NCBI GenBank assembly: GCA_028131545.1
Contig: JAOICL010000017.1
Span: forward strand, 1-48,528
Length of the DNA stretch: 48,528 nucleotides
Reading direction: 5' to 3'
From: Vibrio sp.
GTDB taxonomy: Bacteria > Pseudomonadota > Gammaproteobacteria > Enterobacterales > Vibrionaceae
This document shows positions 26,836 to 35,890 of this stretch, piece after piece. Positions within the stretch are counted from its first letter, which is position 1, and each line of letters starts with the position of its first letter. The notes under the pieces are model-generated. The model did no database searches. It had not been told where the DNA came from and worked only from the letters and a program-made list of their open reading frames with translations. The translations under genes were made by a program, and so were the position numbers.

Positions 26836-29800
26836 TTACGCTTGCATCAGCTTAGGCTGTGGTGCTCGTCGAAGCATGGGTTTATTCACTATCCAATCTT
26901 TCACCCACGCTTTGCGCTGCTGCTCATCCATACTCAGCCAATGTCGATAGGCTGATCGGTTCTGTATCTGCGCGATGTCATGTTTAGCCCAAGGCTTCTG
27001 TTCAAAGAAACTGCTTTCTTGTTGCCAGTTAACCGTATGCCCTTCCAGTTCATAGGGTTCCTTTTGACCATGCTGATACAACGAGGTAAAGCGATAAGCT
27101 TGTGGCGATAAGGCATCCTTATTAATCGCCGATCCAAATGGACGTAAGCCATCTAACCGCTCTCCTGTTGGAGCAACGTAATCCAATTCAAAACGCGCAA
27201 TATATACATACATTCGTTCAGAACGTTGAATCCCTGTATTCTCGCCCTTCAAATCATCGATAACGCCTTGAAGCACAGTATCAAATTCCGATTGTAATTC
27301 AGGATCAGCAATATTAGGTTGCTCATCGTCATCGGTTCTTTCGAGTCGATAAGTCGCTTTAACCATACCGCCATACGTTGAGCTTGTCGCATCCTCATCC
27401 ACAACAAGTGAATCAAGTACAGTAAGAGAACCTTGGTGATGCATTTGAGTGCTGTATCCCATTCCTCGATCCCCATCTTGATTCATCACTGTAAGCTCTA
27501 CAGGCACTTTGTTCGCGGTGCGATCCATTTCTTGGTATTCTTCCACCAAGGCTTTATCACCCAGCACTACCGTATACAATGACATCTTTTCAGGTTGATC
27601 CCAGCTAAGTGGCTGCCTTTCTGTTTCATTACTCCAATTTTTTAATAGTTTAACCTTGTTACCAATACGCAGTGCCGTTCTTGTTATCACATTACCTTGT
27701 AGAATCTTAGGAACCTCATTTTCATCCGCACTCATGACTTCCATAAACTCTTTAAACAGCATGTCCGATTCACACAACGTCGCTTGAGCCAAGTTTTCCC
27801 CATCATATAGTGGTTTAGGGTTAATACGCTCAAACATACCGTAATCCAGTAGGTGATGACTTTCTTTCATTCGGCCTTTAGAATTTAACAATCCCTTCTG
27901 ATCCATTTCAATATGAGAATGAGCCCGAACCTGATTTGAATTCAAGGTGAAGTAATACGCCATCTCTTCATGGCCATAGGATTCCTTCCACACATCAAAA
28001 ATATCAGTCCCTGTCAATAACGCCTTAGGGATGTCTTTTAAACGTTCGTTAAATAATGGTTTGATACCGGGGATTTGGTAATAACTGAACCAATAGTTTG
28101 GTTCAAATTCCAATGCAATTAACGATTCCCCATCAGCACCTTGCTCTTCATAATACGCCTCTATCGCCTCATCACTATCGGTGTTACGACCTGTTGAAGT
28201 AAAGCTCTCGGCTTGAAAACTGCTCATCATCAGATCAAAGGTCGGACCATACACATCGCTAAAAGCTCGCTCCATTCGGTATTGTAATTTAACATTAAAG
28301 GTCGACTTTACATCCGCCTCTTTCGTTAAGATAACCTGCACCATCACTCGTGTAAAAGGACCTAATTTAGGGCCAGTCTTAGGATCGTGCTTTGCATTGT
28401 CTCGCCAATCGAGGTACGTACGCCAGTGGTTGGCTTCATCATCAAAGACGAGAACACGGCTGAATCCGATATCATTACTCGATAGTTCTTGTTCCGTTAA
28501 ATCGAAATCACGGCTGAAGGACTTCAATGCATCGCCTTCTTTATCGAAGAACAGCGCGGTTTGAACAGGGAATCCCGTATTGAATGCCCCGCCCACTTGG
28601 AAATGATTCAGATCTTGTCGCCCTTGTAAGTACGGCTTGTTGTCTTGTGCACTCAATGCTTTTGTTTGTGGCGATGTGCGCTCATTCATCCAGTTAAGCG
28701 CTAAGCTATTGGCATTCAAGGTCATAATTTGCCAATTATCATTCATAATGTACGTACGAATGAAGGCATCAAGGTGGTACTTTTCAAGTAACTCATCTCG
28801 ATCAAGCCACAGCTGCTCTCTGTAAGCAATACGCACTAGCAATTCAACCAAACAGTTGATGGAATAAGCACGCAGAAGGTAACGCTTGGTCAATTCATCC
28901 TTCGTTAACTGTTTATCTAAATGATCCGATAAGGCCTCGGCTGAATCAAATTCACCTTCGATTTTTTGGTTAAGCTCAGCGTATTTACGCAATATTTCTT
29001 TATTCAGTTTCGTAATTTGACCGAGGTCTTCTTTGTTTTTAAAGACGGTTTTGATATTTTGGTAATGCCCTTGACCAATCCATGCATCGAAGGCTTCGCC
29101 TGCGCTATCACCCAGATCCATTCCCGCCTTAGCGACAAAGTAAGCCCCCGCTAATGGAGCCACCATTGGCACGAGCAGCATGGCTCCCATCGTCGCATTC
29201 ACCGCCGACAACATCATGTCATCTTCCGCGTCTTCTTGTTTGATTCGAAACCCTTGCCACGATTGCAATTGGCTATCCCAATGGCTTAAACCGCTGCGAC
29301 TTGGCGGCAACGTTAACGAGAAATCAGGAATGTACATCCGAATCTCCACGCGTCGATCCTGAGCGTTCTCGGAGGTATCCGATTGATTGGCCTTCGCCTC
29401 TTCTTCCGGTGTGCTAAGTCGACGTGATTTGCCGTAGGCGATCGAGTGGATTCGAGACACAAAGCTGTCGCTGCTCTCATCCGCTTGAATTTTTTTACGA
29501 ACAAAATCCGCTCGGCGTTGCGATACGATTTGGTTAGCATCGGTTGTGCCTATGACACCCGCGTGCCCTTCGATCAATAATTGATAATTCGGGTTGTCTT
29601 TTAGCGCGTTACGCAAGGTATCACAAATAGAAGCAAAGTTGTTGTGCATGACTTCGACTTTGTTGCTTTCCGACGAAGAGTTAAATTGAAAATAGAAATG
29701 CAATGCCACGCCGCGTTGATCGACTTTGATTTTGGCCTCATCGCCCAATGTTTCTTTCAGCTTTTCAGCTTTATCTTGCCATTGGTTTTGGCTGTCTTGC

Positions 29801-31557
29801 GTTTTGACATAGGTGACTTTTTTTAAGTGCTGCTCTGCCACGACATCCAGTTTGGCTAGCGCTTCTTCGGCATCTTTTGCGTATTCTCGGGTATCGCAGT
29901 ATTGATCGTAAAAATCAATCAAGCTCATCCCCGTTTCTAATACGGGTAATGCCCTTGGCATGATGGTTTTCCAATTGGACGAGACACGTCCAACGGTACC
30001 AAAGGTGTCTTGAGGCATGTGTCGAAGAATGCGTTTCACATAGGCGGTATCCACCAAGTAATGCTTAATCAGTCGCTGCTTGATCAAAGCCGCACTGAGT
30101 GGGCGATGGTACAAGCGAATGGCGGATTTCATTTGTTTCTGAGCGTCTTTAAACGCCGCCAGCGACGTCGTGAAAGCCGTCGTGGCCGCGAGAGCTTCTG
30201 GGATTTGGCCTTCGTTGACGTGTTGAATAATGGCTTGGCCTATCGCACCTGCAATTTCCTTTGGCATCCCTTTAATATGACTGAGATCCATTTCTTCAAT
30301 GGCTGTATTTTTATGCTCATTGAAGACACGTTGAATCGTGGTCGATAACGCAAGTCCGCCCAACCCTGAACCGCGCTCCGATTCGGTGGTGATTTGAGTG
30401 GCTCGATATTGTGAGAAATCCGGCAATCGACTAGGGAATTGATGGATGATTGACTCTTCCAACGTGATCATGTCACCACACACCATGGCAATTTTTCCCA
30501 TGGCACCCGCTTGTTTAAAATTCAGCTGCTCGTGCAATTCATAGGTGTAGACGTTTTGGGGTGCTCGTTCTCCATTATCATCAGAAAATTCTTTTTTAAT
30601 GGCTGAATTAAGTACTGACTTCGGCAAACTGGTTCGATTAGCTTCTTCGTAATCTTGCTCCCAAAACCTAACACGTAATAGATAATAGTCATCTTTTAGG
30701 TCACTTTCTGGCAACTCCAATAAAGCACAAGCTAGAAAGGAACGATCTGAATCCATTTCATCTTCTGGTAAAATCACGGTCGTTTTGGCAACGACTTGTT
30801 CACTTTGTTGTGGATTATGCACATCCAATTGATCAACGGAACGAACCAAAGACACTTCGGCCCCTGCGTACAAAGGGTCGCTGAACAGTACGGCGCAGCT
30901 ATTGAATACCGGTAATAAGAAACCCTGTAATGGCGTACTTGGATCCTGCTGGCAATCATCATAAAAGTCATTGTAGGCTTTTTGTTGCTCCGTCAGATCT
31001 TGCTTCCCTTCCGCTTGATAAGGCGGAGCCAGTTGGTTAGGTAATATTTTGGTCAGAGCAAATTTACTCCCCTTACCGTCACTTTGAGGGATACTCTCAG
31101 CAAAGGATTGCAACTGGTTTGCAATATCAATCGGGTCTACATCGTAAGGGTCAATCATCTGCGCAAGCAGCTTTATCGGCGGGAATAGCAGTTCATGCTC
31201 CCCTTCTTTTAAGCTACGCTCAGCACACATGGGGTGTAAGATGTCACGATCATTGAGCGCATTAACGTCACCTGAATCAGACGACTCGCCTATTGGGGAG
31301 CGCTCATCCGACGTTTTACCCAATGACATTCGCATCAACATTCCATATTGATTGGTTGCCATAAACTGAGGTACCGCTTCGCTTAACGAAATGACAGGAA
31401 CGAATGGGACTGGGCGAATACCAAACAATCCATCGTTTGAGGTTAAATCATTTCTATTATTCAAAGAATGAAAGATGTCTCTATCTTCTTCAATATCATA
31501 ACTTTGAGTATAAAAACCCTGAAAAAGGTAATATTCTTGATTAATACATAACATCAC
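26836..31557 (-). CDS. Giant protein (1573 aa) with internal OmpA-like domain
   Basis: Function unknown. No N-terminal signal peptide is visible (MMLCINQEYYLFQGFY). An OmpA-C-like peptidoglycan-binding fold lies centrally, about residues 620-740: LLIEGHAGVIGTTDANQIVSQ, QRRADFVRKKI and DRRVEIRMY match its conserved strand and helix. A hydrophobic stretch follows at about 786-813 (MLLVPMVAPLAGAYFVA), able to span a membrane or form a hairpin. The remaining ~750 residues and the first ~600 show no motif I recognise. The ATG overlaps the upstream lipoprotein stop by 4 bp, so the two are co-translated. Some parts (around 30.1-30.3 kb) look GC-richer than neighbours. Size, mid-protein OmpA fold and lack of signal recall secretion-linked toxins or envelope-spanning scaffolds; this is inference only. 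Confidence 0.75.
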   Translation of the reverse strand: MMLCINQEYYLFQGFYTQSYDIEEDRDIFHSLNNRNDLTSNDGLFGIRPVPFVPVISLSEAVPQFMATNQYGMLMRMSLGKTSDERSPIGESSDSGDVNALNDRDILHPMCAERSLKEGEHELLFPPIKLLAQMIDPYDVDPIDIANQLQSFAESIPQSDGKGSKFALTKILPNQLAPPYQAEGKQDLTEQQKAYNDFYDDCQQDPSTPLQGFLLPVFNSCAVLFSDPLYAGAEVSLVRSVDQLDVHNPQQSEQVVAKTTVILPEDEMDSDRSFLACALLELPESDLKDDYYLLRVRFWEQDYEEANRTSLPKSVLNSAIKKEFSDDNGERAPQNVYTYELHEQLNFKQAGAMGKIAMVCGDMITLEESIIHQFPSRLPDFSQYRATQITTESERGSGLGGLALSTTIQRVFNEHKNTAIEEMDLSHIKGMPKEIAGAIGQAIIQHVNEGQIPEALAATTAFTTSLAAFKDAQKQMKSAIRLYHRPLSAALIKQRLIKHYLVDTAYVKRILRHMPQDTFGTVGRVSSNWKTIMPRALPVLETGMSLIDFYDQYCDTREYAKDAEEALAKLDVVAEQHLKKVTYVKTQDSQNQWQDKAEKLKETLGDEAKIKVDQRGVALHFYFQFNSSSESNKVEVMHNNFASICDTLRNALKDNPNYQLLIEGHAGVIGTTDANQIVSQRRADFVRKKIQADESSDSFVSRIHSIAYGKSRRLSTPEEEAKANQSDTSENAQDRRVEIRMYIPDFSLTLPPSRSGLSHWDSQLQSWQGFRIKQEDAEDDMMLSAVNATMGAMLLVPMVAPLAGAYFVAKAGMDLGDSAGEAFDAWIGQGHYQNIKTVFKNKEDLGQITKLNKEILRKYAELNQKIEGEFDSAEALSDHLDKQLTKDELTKRYLLRAYSINCLVELLVRIAYREQLWLDRDELLEKYHLDAFIRTYIMNDNWQIMTLNANSLALNWMNERTSPQTKALSAQDNKPYLQGRQDLNHFQVGGAFNTGFPVQTALFFDKEGDALKSFSRDFDLTEQELSSNDIGFSRVLVFDDEANHWRTYLDWRDNAKHDPKTGPKLGPFTRVMVQVILTKEADVKSTFNVKLQYRMERAFSDVYGPTFDLMMSSFQAESFTSTGRNTDSDEAIEAYYEEQGADGESLIALEFEPNYWFSYYQIPGIKPLFNERLKDIPKALLTGTDIFDVWKESYGHEEMAYYFTLNSNQVRAHSHIEMDQKGLLNSKGRMKESHHLLDYGMFERINPKPLYDGENLAQATLCESDMLFKEFMEVMSADENEVPKILQGNVITRTALRIGNKVKLLKNWSNETERQPLSWDQPEKMSLYTVVLGDKALVEEYQEMDRTANKVPVELTVMNQDGDRGMGYSTQMHHQGSLTVLDSLVVDEDATSSTYGGMVKATYRLERTDDDEQPNIADPELQSEFDTVLQGVIDDLKGENTGIQRSERMYVYIARFELDYVAPTGERLDGLRPFGSAINKDALSPQAYRFTSLYQHGQKEPYELEGHTVNWQQESSFFEQKPWAKHDIAQIQNRSAYRHWLSMDEQQRKAWVKDWIVNKPMLRRAPQPKLMQA

Positions 31558-32675
31558 TCTTCCCCTGCCTTCTTAAACCATAATCCATCATTTGCAACAC
31601 TATTATAGAGGTGCGGAAGCTCTTTAGATCGACCAGTCCCTAGTGGATGCCACCACCATGTTACATCATTTCTATAATCGGTAACTCTCATTGTCGAAAC
31701 TGATTTATAAGAACCAAACCATCCCTTATAACCCAACATAGTAGACATATCATACGTTGATTTTTCGTGTATTTTTATATCACTTTTTTCAACATCAATT
31801 TCAAACCCAAAATAACTATTATTCGCCCAAGCTTTCGTGCCATCAGGACTAATTGAGGTTGCTGTGGCATTGGCTTGTTTCCTATCTAGTCCATGCCGCC
31901 AAGAAAGTGTTCTCTGTTTTTCTTGTGTTGTTTCATTCCATATTCCCAATCCGGCATTACCTAAAGAGTAACGAATCCCATCTATGATGACAGAAGACTC
32001 ATTTACATATAATTTTACAGGTGAAATTTGACCTGTTTCCACTTCCCACTTAAACGTTTCTCTACGATATTTCGTAAAATATAGGTAACTACTGTCTTCC
32101 GCCCAAAGAAACTTACCATAGCCACTACCGGTATAAATCACATGTGTTTTTTGTTCTTTTAAATCAAAGACCGCACGAACGTACCCTTCTGAGGTTAAGT
32201 GCCCATAGGCTAAATAACGATTATTTGGTGAGCGTGCCATTCTGTATTTCTGTTTACCGGTTAATTTATCAGTCACTAGACGTAGATCGGTGCCATCCGT
32301 CTTCATGCTCCAGATCTTGCCACGTCCTTCGTATTTATCGTAACCTTCATCTTCTTTTACAAGATTTGACCATGTAAAATCAATACGAGGCATATCATAA
32401 GAACTGGCATCATTCAGATCTTCACGTGGCCATTCCTTCGCTTTATACACATAATATTGCGGAAAATCAGCAATCACGCTGCGATCAATCCCATCATTAT
32501 ATTTACGCTTTTCACTTTGCGTAGTTTTGATGTAGTTATGCTCACTCACATACTGCCTGTCTGGATGCGCGGCTTGCTGAGTGCTAATGGGTGGCGTGCT
32601 GTTGGTCGAGCTTGAATCATTACAAGCACTTAGGATACTGATGGTTGCTAATGCAACCCACTGACGTAATTTCAT
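31554..32675 (-). CDS. Lipoprotein, beta-propeller-like
   Basis: 373 residues with a lipoprotein signal (MKLRQWVALATISILSAC; Cys18, then Asn, so outer-membrane sorting is likely). The mature part has TolB/WD-like repeats: GKIWSMKTDGTDLRLVTDKLTG, RMARSPNNRYLAYGHL, YGKFLWAEDSSYLYFTKY and SISPDGTKAWANNSY, each a strand pair of a propeller blade. Such periplasmic propellers usually bind proteins. The stop overlaps the giant OmpA-domain gene by 4 bp (ATGA), strong evidence of a joint function. The promoter region upstream is shared with the divergent 591-residue gene. Confidence 0.75.
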   Translation of the reverse strand: MKLRQWVALATISILSACNDSSSTNSTPPISTQQAAHPDRQYVSEHNYIKTTQSEKRKYNDGIDRSVIADFPQYYVYKAKEWPREDLNDASSYDMPRIDFTWSNLVKEDEGYDKYEGRGKIWSMKTDGTDLRLVTDKLTGKQKYRMARSPNNRYLAYGHLTSEGYVRAVFDLKEQKTHVIYTGSGYGKFLWAEDSSYLYFTKYRRETFKWEVETGQISPVKLYVNESSVIIDGIRYSLGNAGLGIWNETTQEKQRTLSWRHGLDRKQANATATSISPDGTKAWANNSYFGFEIDVEKSDIKIHEKSTYDMSTMLGYKGWFGSYKSVSTMRVTDYRNDVTWWWHPLGTGRSKELPHLYNSVANDGLWFKKAGEE

Positions 32676-32724
32676 AATTTTTTTTAATACAATAAAGAGT
32701 AATTAAGCTATTGATAAAACTATA

Positions 32725-32762
32725 AATAGCCATTGATAAAATGTAGGCACATAATGGCTATT
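32725..32762. promoter_or_regulatory. 10-bp inverted repeat before lipoprotein gene
   Basis: AATAGCCATT and AATGGCTATT, perfect arms around an 18-bp centre that contains TAGGCACAT (32744-32752). It lies 50-87 bp upstream of the lipoprotein start, where an operator is expected. Confidence 0.5.
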
Positions 32763-32804
32763 ACCACGCGAAAGTCAAGATAAGGAAGAGGAACTTGAGA
32801 TGTG

Positions 32805-32828
32805 TTTCATAATAGGCACATTATGAAA
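32805..32828. promoter_or_regulatory. Perfect palindrome next to -35 of the 591-residue gene
   Basis: Arms TTTCATAAT and ATTATGAAA flank AGGCAC, directly abutting the -35 hexamer at 32829. Its centre falls about 47 bp before the predicted start site, a position typical of an activator. TAGGCACAT here recurs at 32744 and 32857. Confidence 0.55.
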
Positions 32829-32857
32829 TTGACAGTGTATAAAACAGGCTGGATACT
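32829..32857 (+). promoter_or_regulatory. Sigma70 promoter of the 591-residue gene
   Basis: Consensus -35 TTGACA (32829-32834), 17-bp spacer, -10 GATACT (32852-32857), 37 bp before the ATG. Confidence 0.6.
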
Positions 32858-32894
32858 AGGCACATAAATAAAATCACAATAACGACTCATTGGC

Positions 32895-34670
32895 ATGCAA
32901 TATAAAAATTTAAGATTGGTTGATTACACCAAATTGACGAAGCAAGATACCCAATATCTTGTTATTCCTAATGAACTGGACTATTTCCTCAAGCAGACAC
33001 GTTCTCTTCAACCTTGCATACAGCCAATGTTTGCGCAGAGCCACCTTGCGCCCTATTTACAAAAAACATTCTTAAGTGATACGGATATTCGCACGCTCAT
33101 CACGTCACTGGACATGAAACGTTTAGCGATTCTAAATAGCATGCCTCGTCGTTCTCAGATCACGCACCTTGATTTAAAACCTTACCCACACCTACAAAGT
33201 GCGGTGAGCAAGGCACAATTAAAGTCACCGAAAACGACACCCAATTATCAACCGACATTGGTTGAACCGACTCTGACCCCTGAACCAATACGATCCGATC
33301 AAGAAATTAATACCGATTATAAAATTGTGGTCGAGGTTGCAGGGCAACTGGAATCACTCCACCATCAATTTTCTCTTTATAAGACAAGAAGTGGTGAAGA
33401 TTACACTCGGAATCAAACCGTGCGTAAAGATCCAACCAACCCTAAGCGTTCGTTAGTGGAATTTAAAGGCATCCCTTCGTTGCCTCGCAGTTTATCCATG
33501 ACGATTCCATTATTTACGATAAAGTCGACGTTGATCAGTTTCCCTGTCATCAAAGAATGCCCCCCCGTGCCTATCGAGACCAAGAAAGAAGAATGGGATA
33601 CGGTGTTTATTCCGGTGTTGCCCATTAAAGAAAATGAATCTGGTGAACAGTCTCTTTATCAATCGGGTTACTTTTATGTTCTCTGGAATGGCAAAGTATG
33701 GCGAGAGCTAAAATTGGGCGATCACTACCGATTCCACGACGTTCAGCTCGATTATTGGATAAACAAAAGCCCTAAGCCCGCGACGGGCGTTCAACGCTAT
33801 ATTAATTTGAACATTGATGACATCTACCCTGATTGCTACTTAGCGGGTTCTAAAATGCAAATTGATATCGCAGGGAAGAAAATAGAGTTTACGGTCAATA
33901 CCGAGCAATCTTACAAGGTCTTAGTGGGTGAAGAGGAAGAAGTCACGCTTTCATCACTGGATTTTAGCGCATTAGAGCCAGTGACGCTGTCAACGATAGA
34001 ACAACCCGTCAATGTTCATGCACAGACATTACGTGAAGCCGAAGGATCGGGGTGGGAAGTGTTCCTCATTCCTTATAAAGTTTCTGGCGAAATTCAGCGC
34101 GACCTGAAATTGTATTATTCTTCACATCAATTAACACGCGCAGAACTAGACGATCTCGAATCTTCACCCGATAACTATACGTTTACGTCGCTATCGGAAC
34201 TCGAACAATATTCCAGTGGCAAACAATTTACTAAAGGCAAAGTCGTTACGCCATTACAACGCCCTAACCCTGCTTCACCTGACTACTCTGTTTTAAATGA
34301 ATTTCAACGAGCCGGTGTCGTTGGGATTCAATTAGATACAGGGGCTTGTCTTGCTGTTACCTATAAAACGGCAAAGGGAGAAAGCAATTACTTTGATGAT
34401 TACTTGCTACTCCGTAGCCAAGACAAAAGTTGGGAAACGACGTGCCACTTTACACAGGCCGTCTTAGATGAAAAGGGACAGAGCGTCTTTCGTTTTGAAG
34501 AACCACCCGCGGGTATCAAGACCGTCGATATTATTCGTGTCGCGCACAGTTATGTCGGAAAGGGGCAGCAACAACTGAGCACACTAAAAACGGATGTCTC
34601 GGTTGATGATTTATTGAGTGATGGACAAGCCCCTAATGCGTTTATTCGTTCTGTGAAGGCGACGGCGTAA
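32895..34670 (+). CDS. Unknown 591-aa protein, divergent partner of the giant gene
   Basis: No signal peptide or membrane segment. A middle section (about 255-330; YQSGYFYVLWNGKVWRELKLG then RFHDVQLDYW and KPATGVQRYINL) and a later one (about 385-400, GWEVFLIPYKVSGEIQRDLKLYY) look like beta-rich modules. From memory, the GYFYV...GKVWRE pattern recalls N-terminal regions of VasX-type type VI secretion effectors, but the match is short and no type VI gene is in the window. It is transcribed away from the lipoprotein/giant pair from a shared 219-bp region. Whether it is an effector, a chaperone or a structural protein is open. Confidence 0.65.
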   Translation: MQYKNLRLVDYTKLTKQDTQYLVIPNELDYFLKQTRSLQPCIQPMFAQSHLAPYLQKTFLSDTDIRTLITSLDMKRLAILNSMPRRSQITHLDLKPYPHLQSAVSKAQLKSPKTTPNYQPTLVEPTLTPEPIRSDQEINTDYKIVVEVAGQLESLHHQFSLYKTRSGEDYTRNQTVRKDPTNPKRSLVEFKGIPSLPRSLSMTIPLFTIKSTLISFPVIKECPPVPIETKKEEWDTVFIPVLPIKENESGEQSLYQSGYFYVLWNGKVWRELKLGDHYRFHDVQLDYWINKSPKPATGVQRYINLNIDDIYPDCYLAGSKMQIDIAGKKIEFTVNTEQSYKVLVGEEEEVTLSSLDFSALEPVTLSTIEQPVNVHAQTLREAEGSGWEVFLIPYKVSGEIQRDLKLYYSSHQLTRAELDDLESSPDNYTFTSLSELEQYSSGKQFTKGKVVTPLQRPNPASPDYSVLNEFQRAGVVGIQLDTGACLAVTYKTAKGESNYFDDYLLLRSQDKSWETTCHFTQAVLDEKGQSVFRFEEPPAGIKTVDIIRVAHSYVGKGQQQLSTLKTDVSVDDLLSDGQAPNAFIRSVKATA

Positions 34671-34829
34671 CGCCCTAGCTTGATCAAACGACTCGATTAA
34701 AATCAAATGCATAAAACATCGCCAAACTCATAACCATAACGAGACATACATCACAGAAAGAACCTACTCGATCTCTTATCGTTAGAATACATTCGCAATA
34801 CTGTTGTCAACACTGTATCCAGTACCTTT

Positions 34830-34854
34830 GAGGTGGTGATTATACGCCCACCTC
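34830..34854. other. Stem-loop in gap before moxR
   Basis: GAGGTGG/CCACCTC, 7-bp stem with an 11-base loop, not followed by Ts. It lies in the 263-bp gap between the 591-residue gene and the MoxR gene, the only structure I see there; it may be a weak terminator or leader hairpin. Confidence 0.35.
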
Positions 34855-34933
34855 TTGATAGCAAAGTATGATTAGGGGCGACCGAGTCCCCGTATTTATT
34901 CTCTCACTTAAATGTAAACGTTAAGGATTTGCT

Positions 34934-35890
34934 GTGTCTCAACAATTAGTTAATCAATTAAAAGAGTATCTCAATCAACAGATTGTCGGCCAAGCCGAAC
35001 TCGTTGAACAATTATTGATCGCATTACTGGCTGATGGACACATCTTAGTTGAAGGCCCTCCTGGGCTAGCAAAAACCCGAGCAGTAAAGTCCTTAGCGGA
35101 ATGCATTGAAGGTCAATTTCATCGTATTCAATTTACCCCAGACTTGCTCCCAGCAGACTTAACGGGTACCGACATATTCCGCCCAGAAACCGGGGAGTTT
35201 ACTTTCCAAGCTGGCCCTATTTTTAATTCATTGGTTCTTGCCGATGAGGTTAACCGAGCTCCGGCTAAAGTTCAGGCTGCCATGCTCGAAGCCATGGCTG
35301 AAAAACAAATTACCGTCGGTCGAACCACCTATCCACTACCCGAGTTATTCCTCGTATTAGCGACACAAAACCCCATTGAGCAAGAAGGCACATACCCTCT
35401 TCCTGAAGCGCAATTGGATCGCTTTATGATTCACCTTGAAGTCGACTACCCCGACGCTGAAGATGAGCTGAACATTCTGCGCATCAACCGTGGTGAAGCC
35501 ATGGGAGAACGTTCTGTCAATAAACCTCAATTAACGCAAGCTTCGATTTTTGAAGCACGACGTGAGGTATTAAATGTCCACATGTCTGAAGAAGTCGAGC
35601 GTTATTTGGTTCGTATTATTATGGCGACTCGCCAACCACAAAAATACGATGAGACGTTAGCCAAATGGTTAGAGATGGGCGTGAGCCCTCGTGCTACGAT
35701 TGCACTTGACCGCTGTGCTCGTGCGCACGCTTGGTTGAATGGTCGTGATTATGTGACTCCTCAAGATATTCAGATGATGGCCTACCCTGTGCTGCGTCAT
35801 CGCCTACTACTCACGTATCAAGCACAAGCCGAAGGCGCGAATAAAAACGATGTCATTAGTACGCTGCTAACATTGGTGGGCAGTGCATAA
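34934..35890 (+). CDS. MoxR-family AAA+ ATPase
   Basis: Chaperone-like ATPase that works with VWA proteins to mature or insert complexes. The 318 residues contain Walker A GPPGLAKT, Walker B LVLADEVNRAP, and the MoxR signature ATQNPIEQEGTYPLPEAQLD, with arginine-finger/sensor segments after it. The start is GTG, with AAGGA seven bases upstream. First gene of a six-gene operon (MoxR, DUF58, DUF4381, BatA, BatB, BatD) whose members overlap or nearly touch. Confidence 0.93.
   Translation: MSQQLVNQLKEYLNQQIVGQAELVEQLLIALLADGHILVEGPPGLAKTRAVKSLAECIEGQFHRIQFTPDLLPADLTGTDIFRPETGEFTFQAGPIFNSLVLADEVNRAPAKVQAAMLEAMAEKQITVGRTTYPLPELFLVLATQNPIEQEGTYPLPEAQLDRFMIHLEVDYPDAEDELNILRINRGEAMGERSVNKPQLTQASIFEARREVLNVHMSEEVERYLVRIIMATRQPQKYDETLAKWLEMGVSPRATIALDRCARAHAWLNGRDYVTPQDIQMMAYPVLRHRLLLTYQAQAEGANKNDVISTLLTLVGSA

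Noticed and set aside
32744..32760. Sigma54 promoter (GGCAC...GC)
   Set aside because: The GG-to-GC spacing is 9 rather than 10 bases and the TTGCA element is absent.
34905..34922. Partial GalR-like sequence (TGTAAACGTTAA) before moxR
   Set aside because: Only the core matches; the outer GTG/CAC positions are missing, and the gene is unrelated to galactose.
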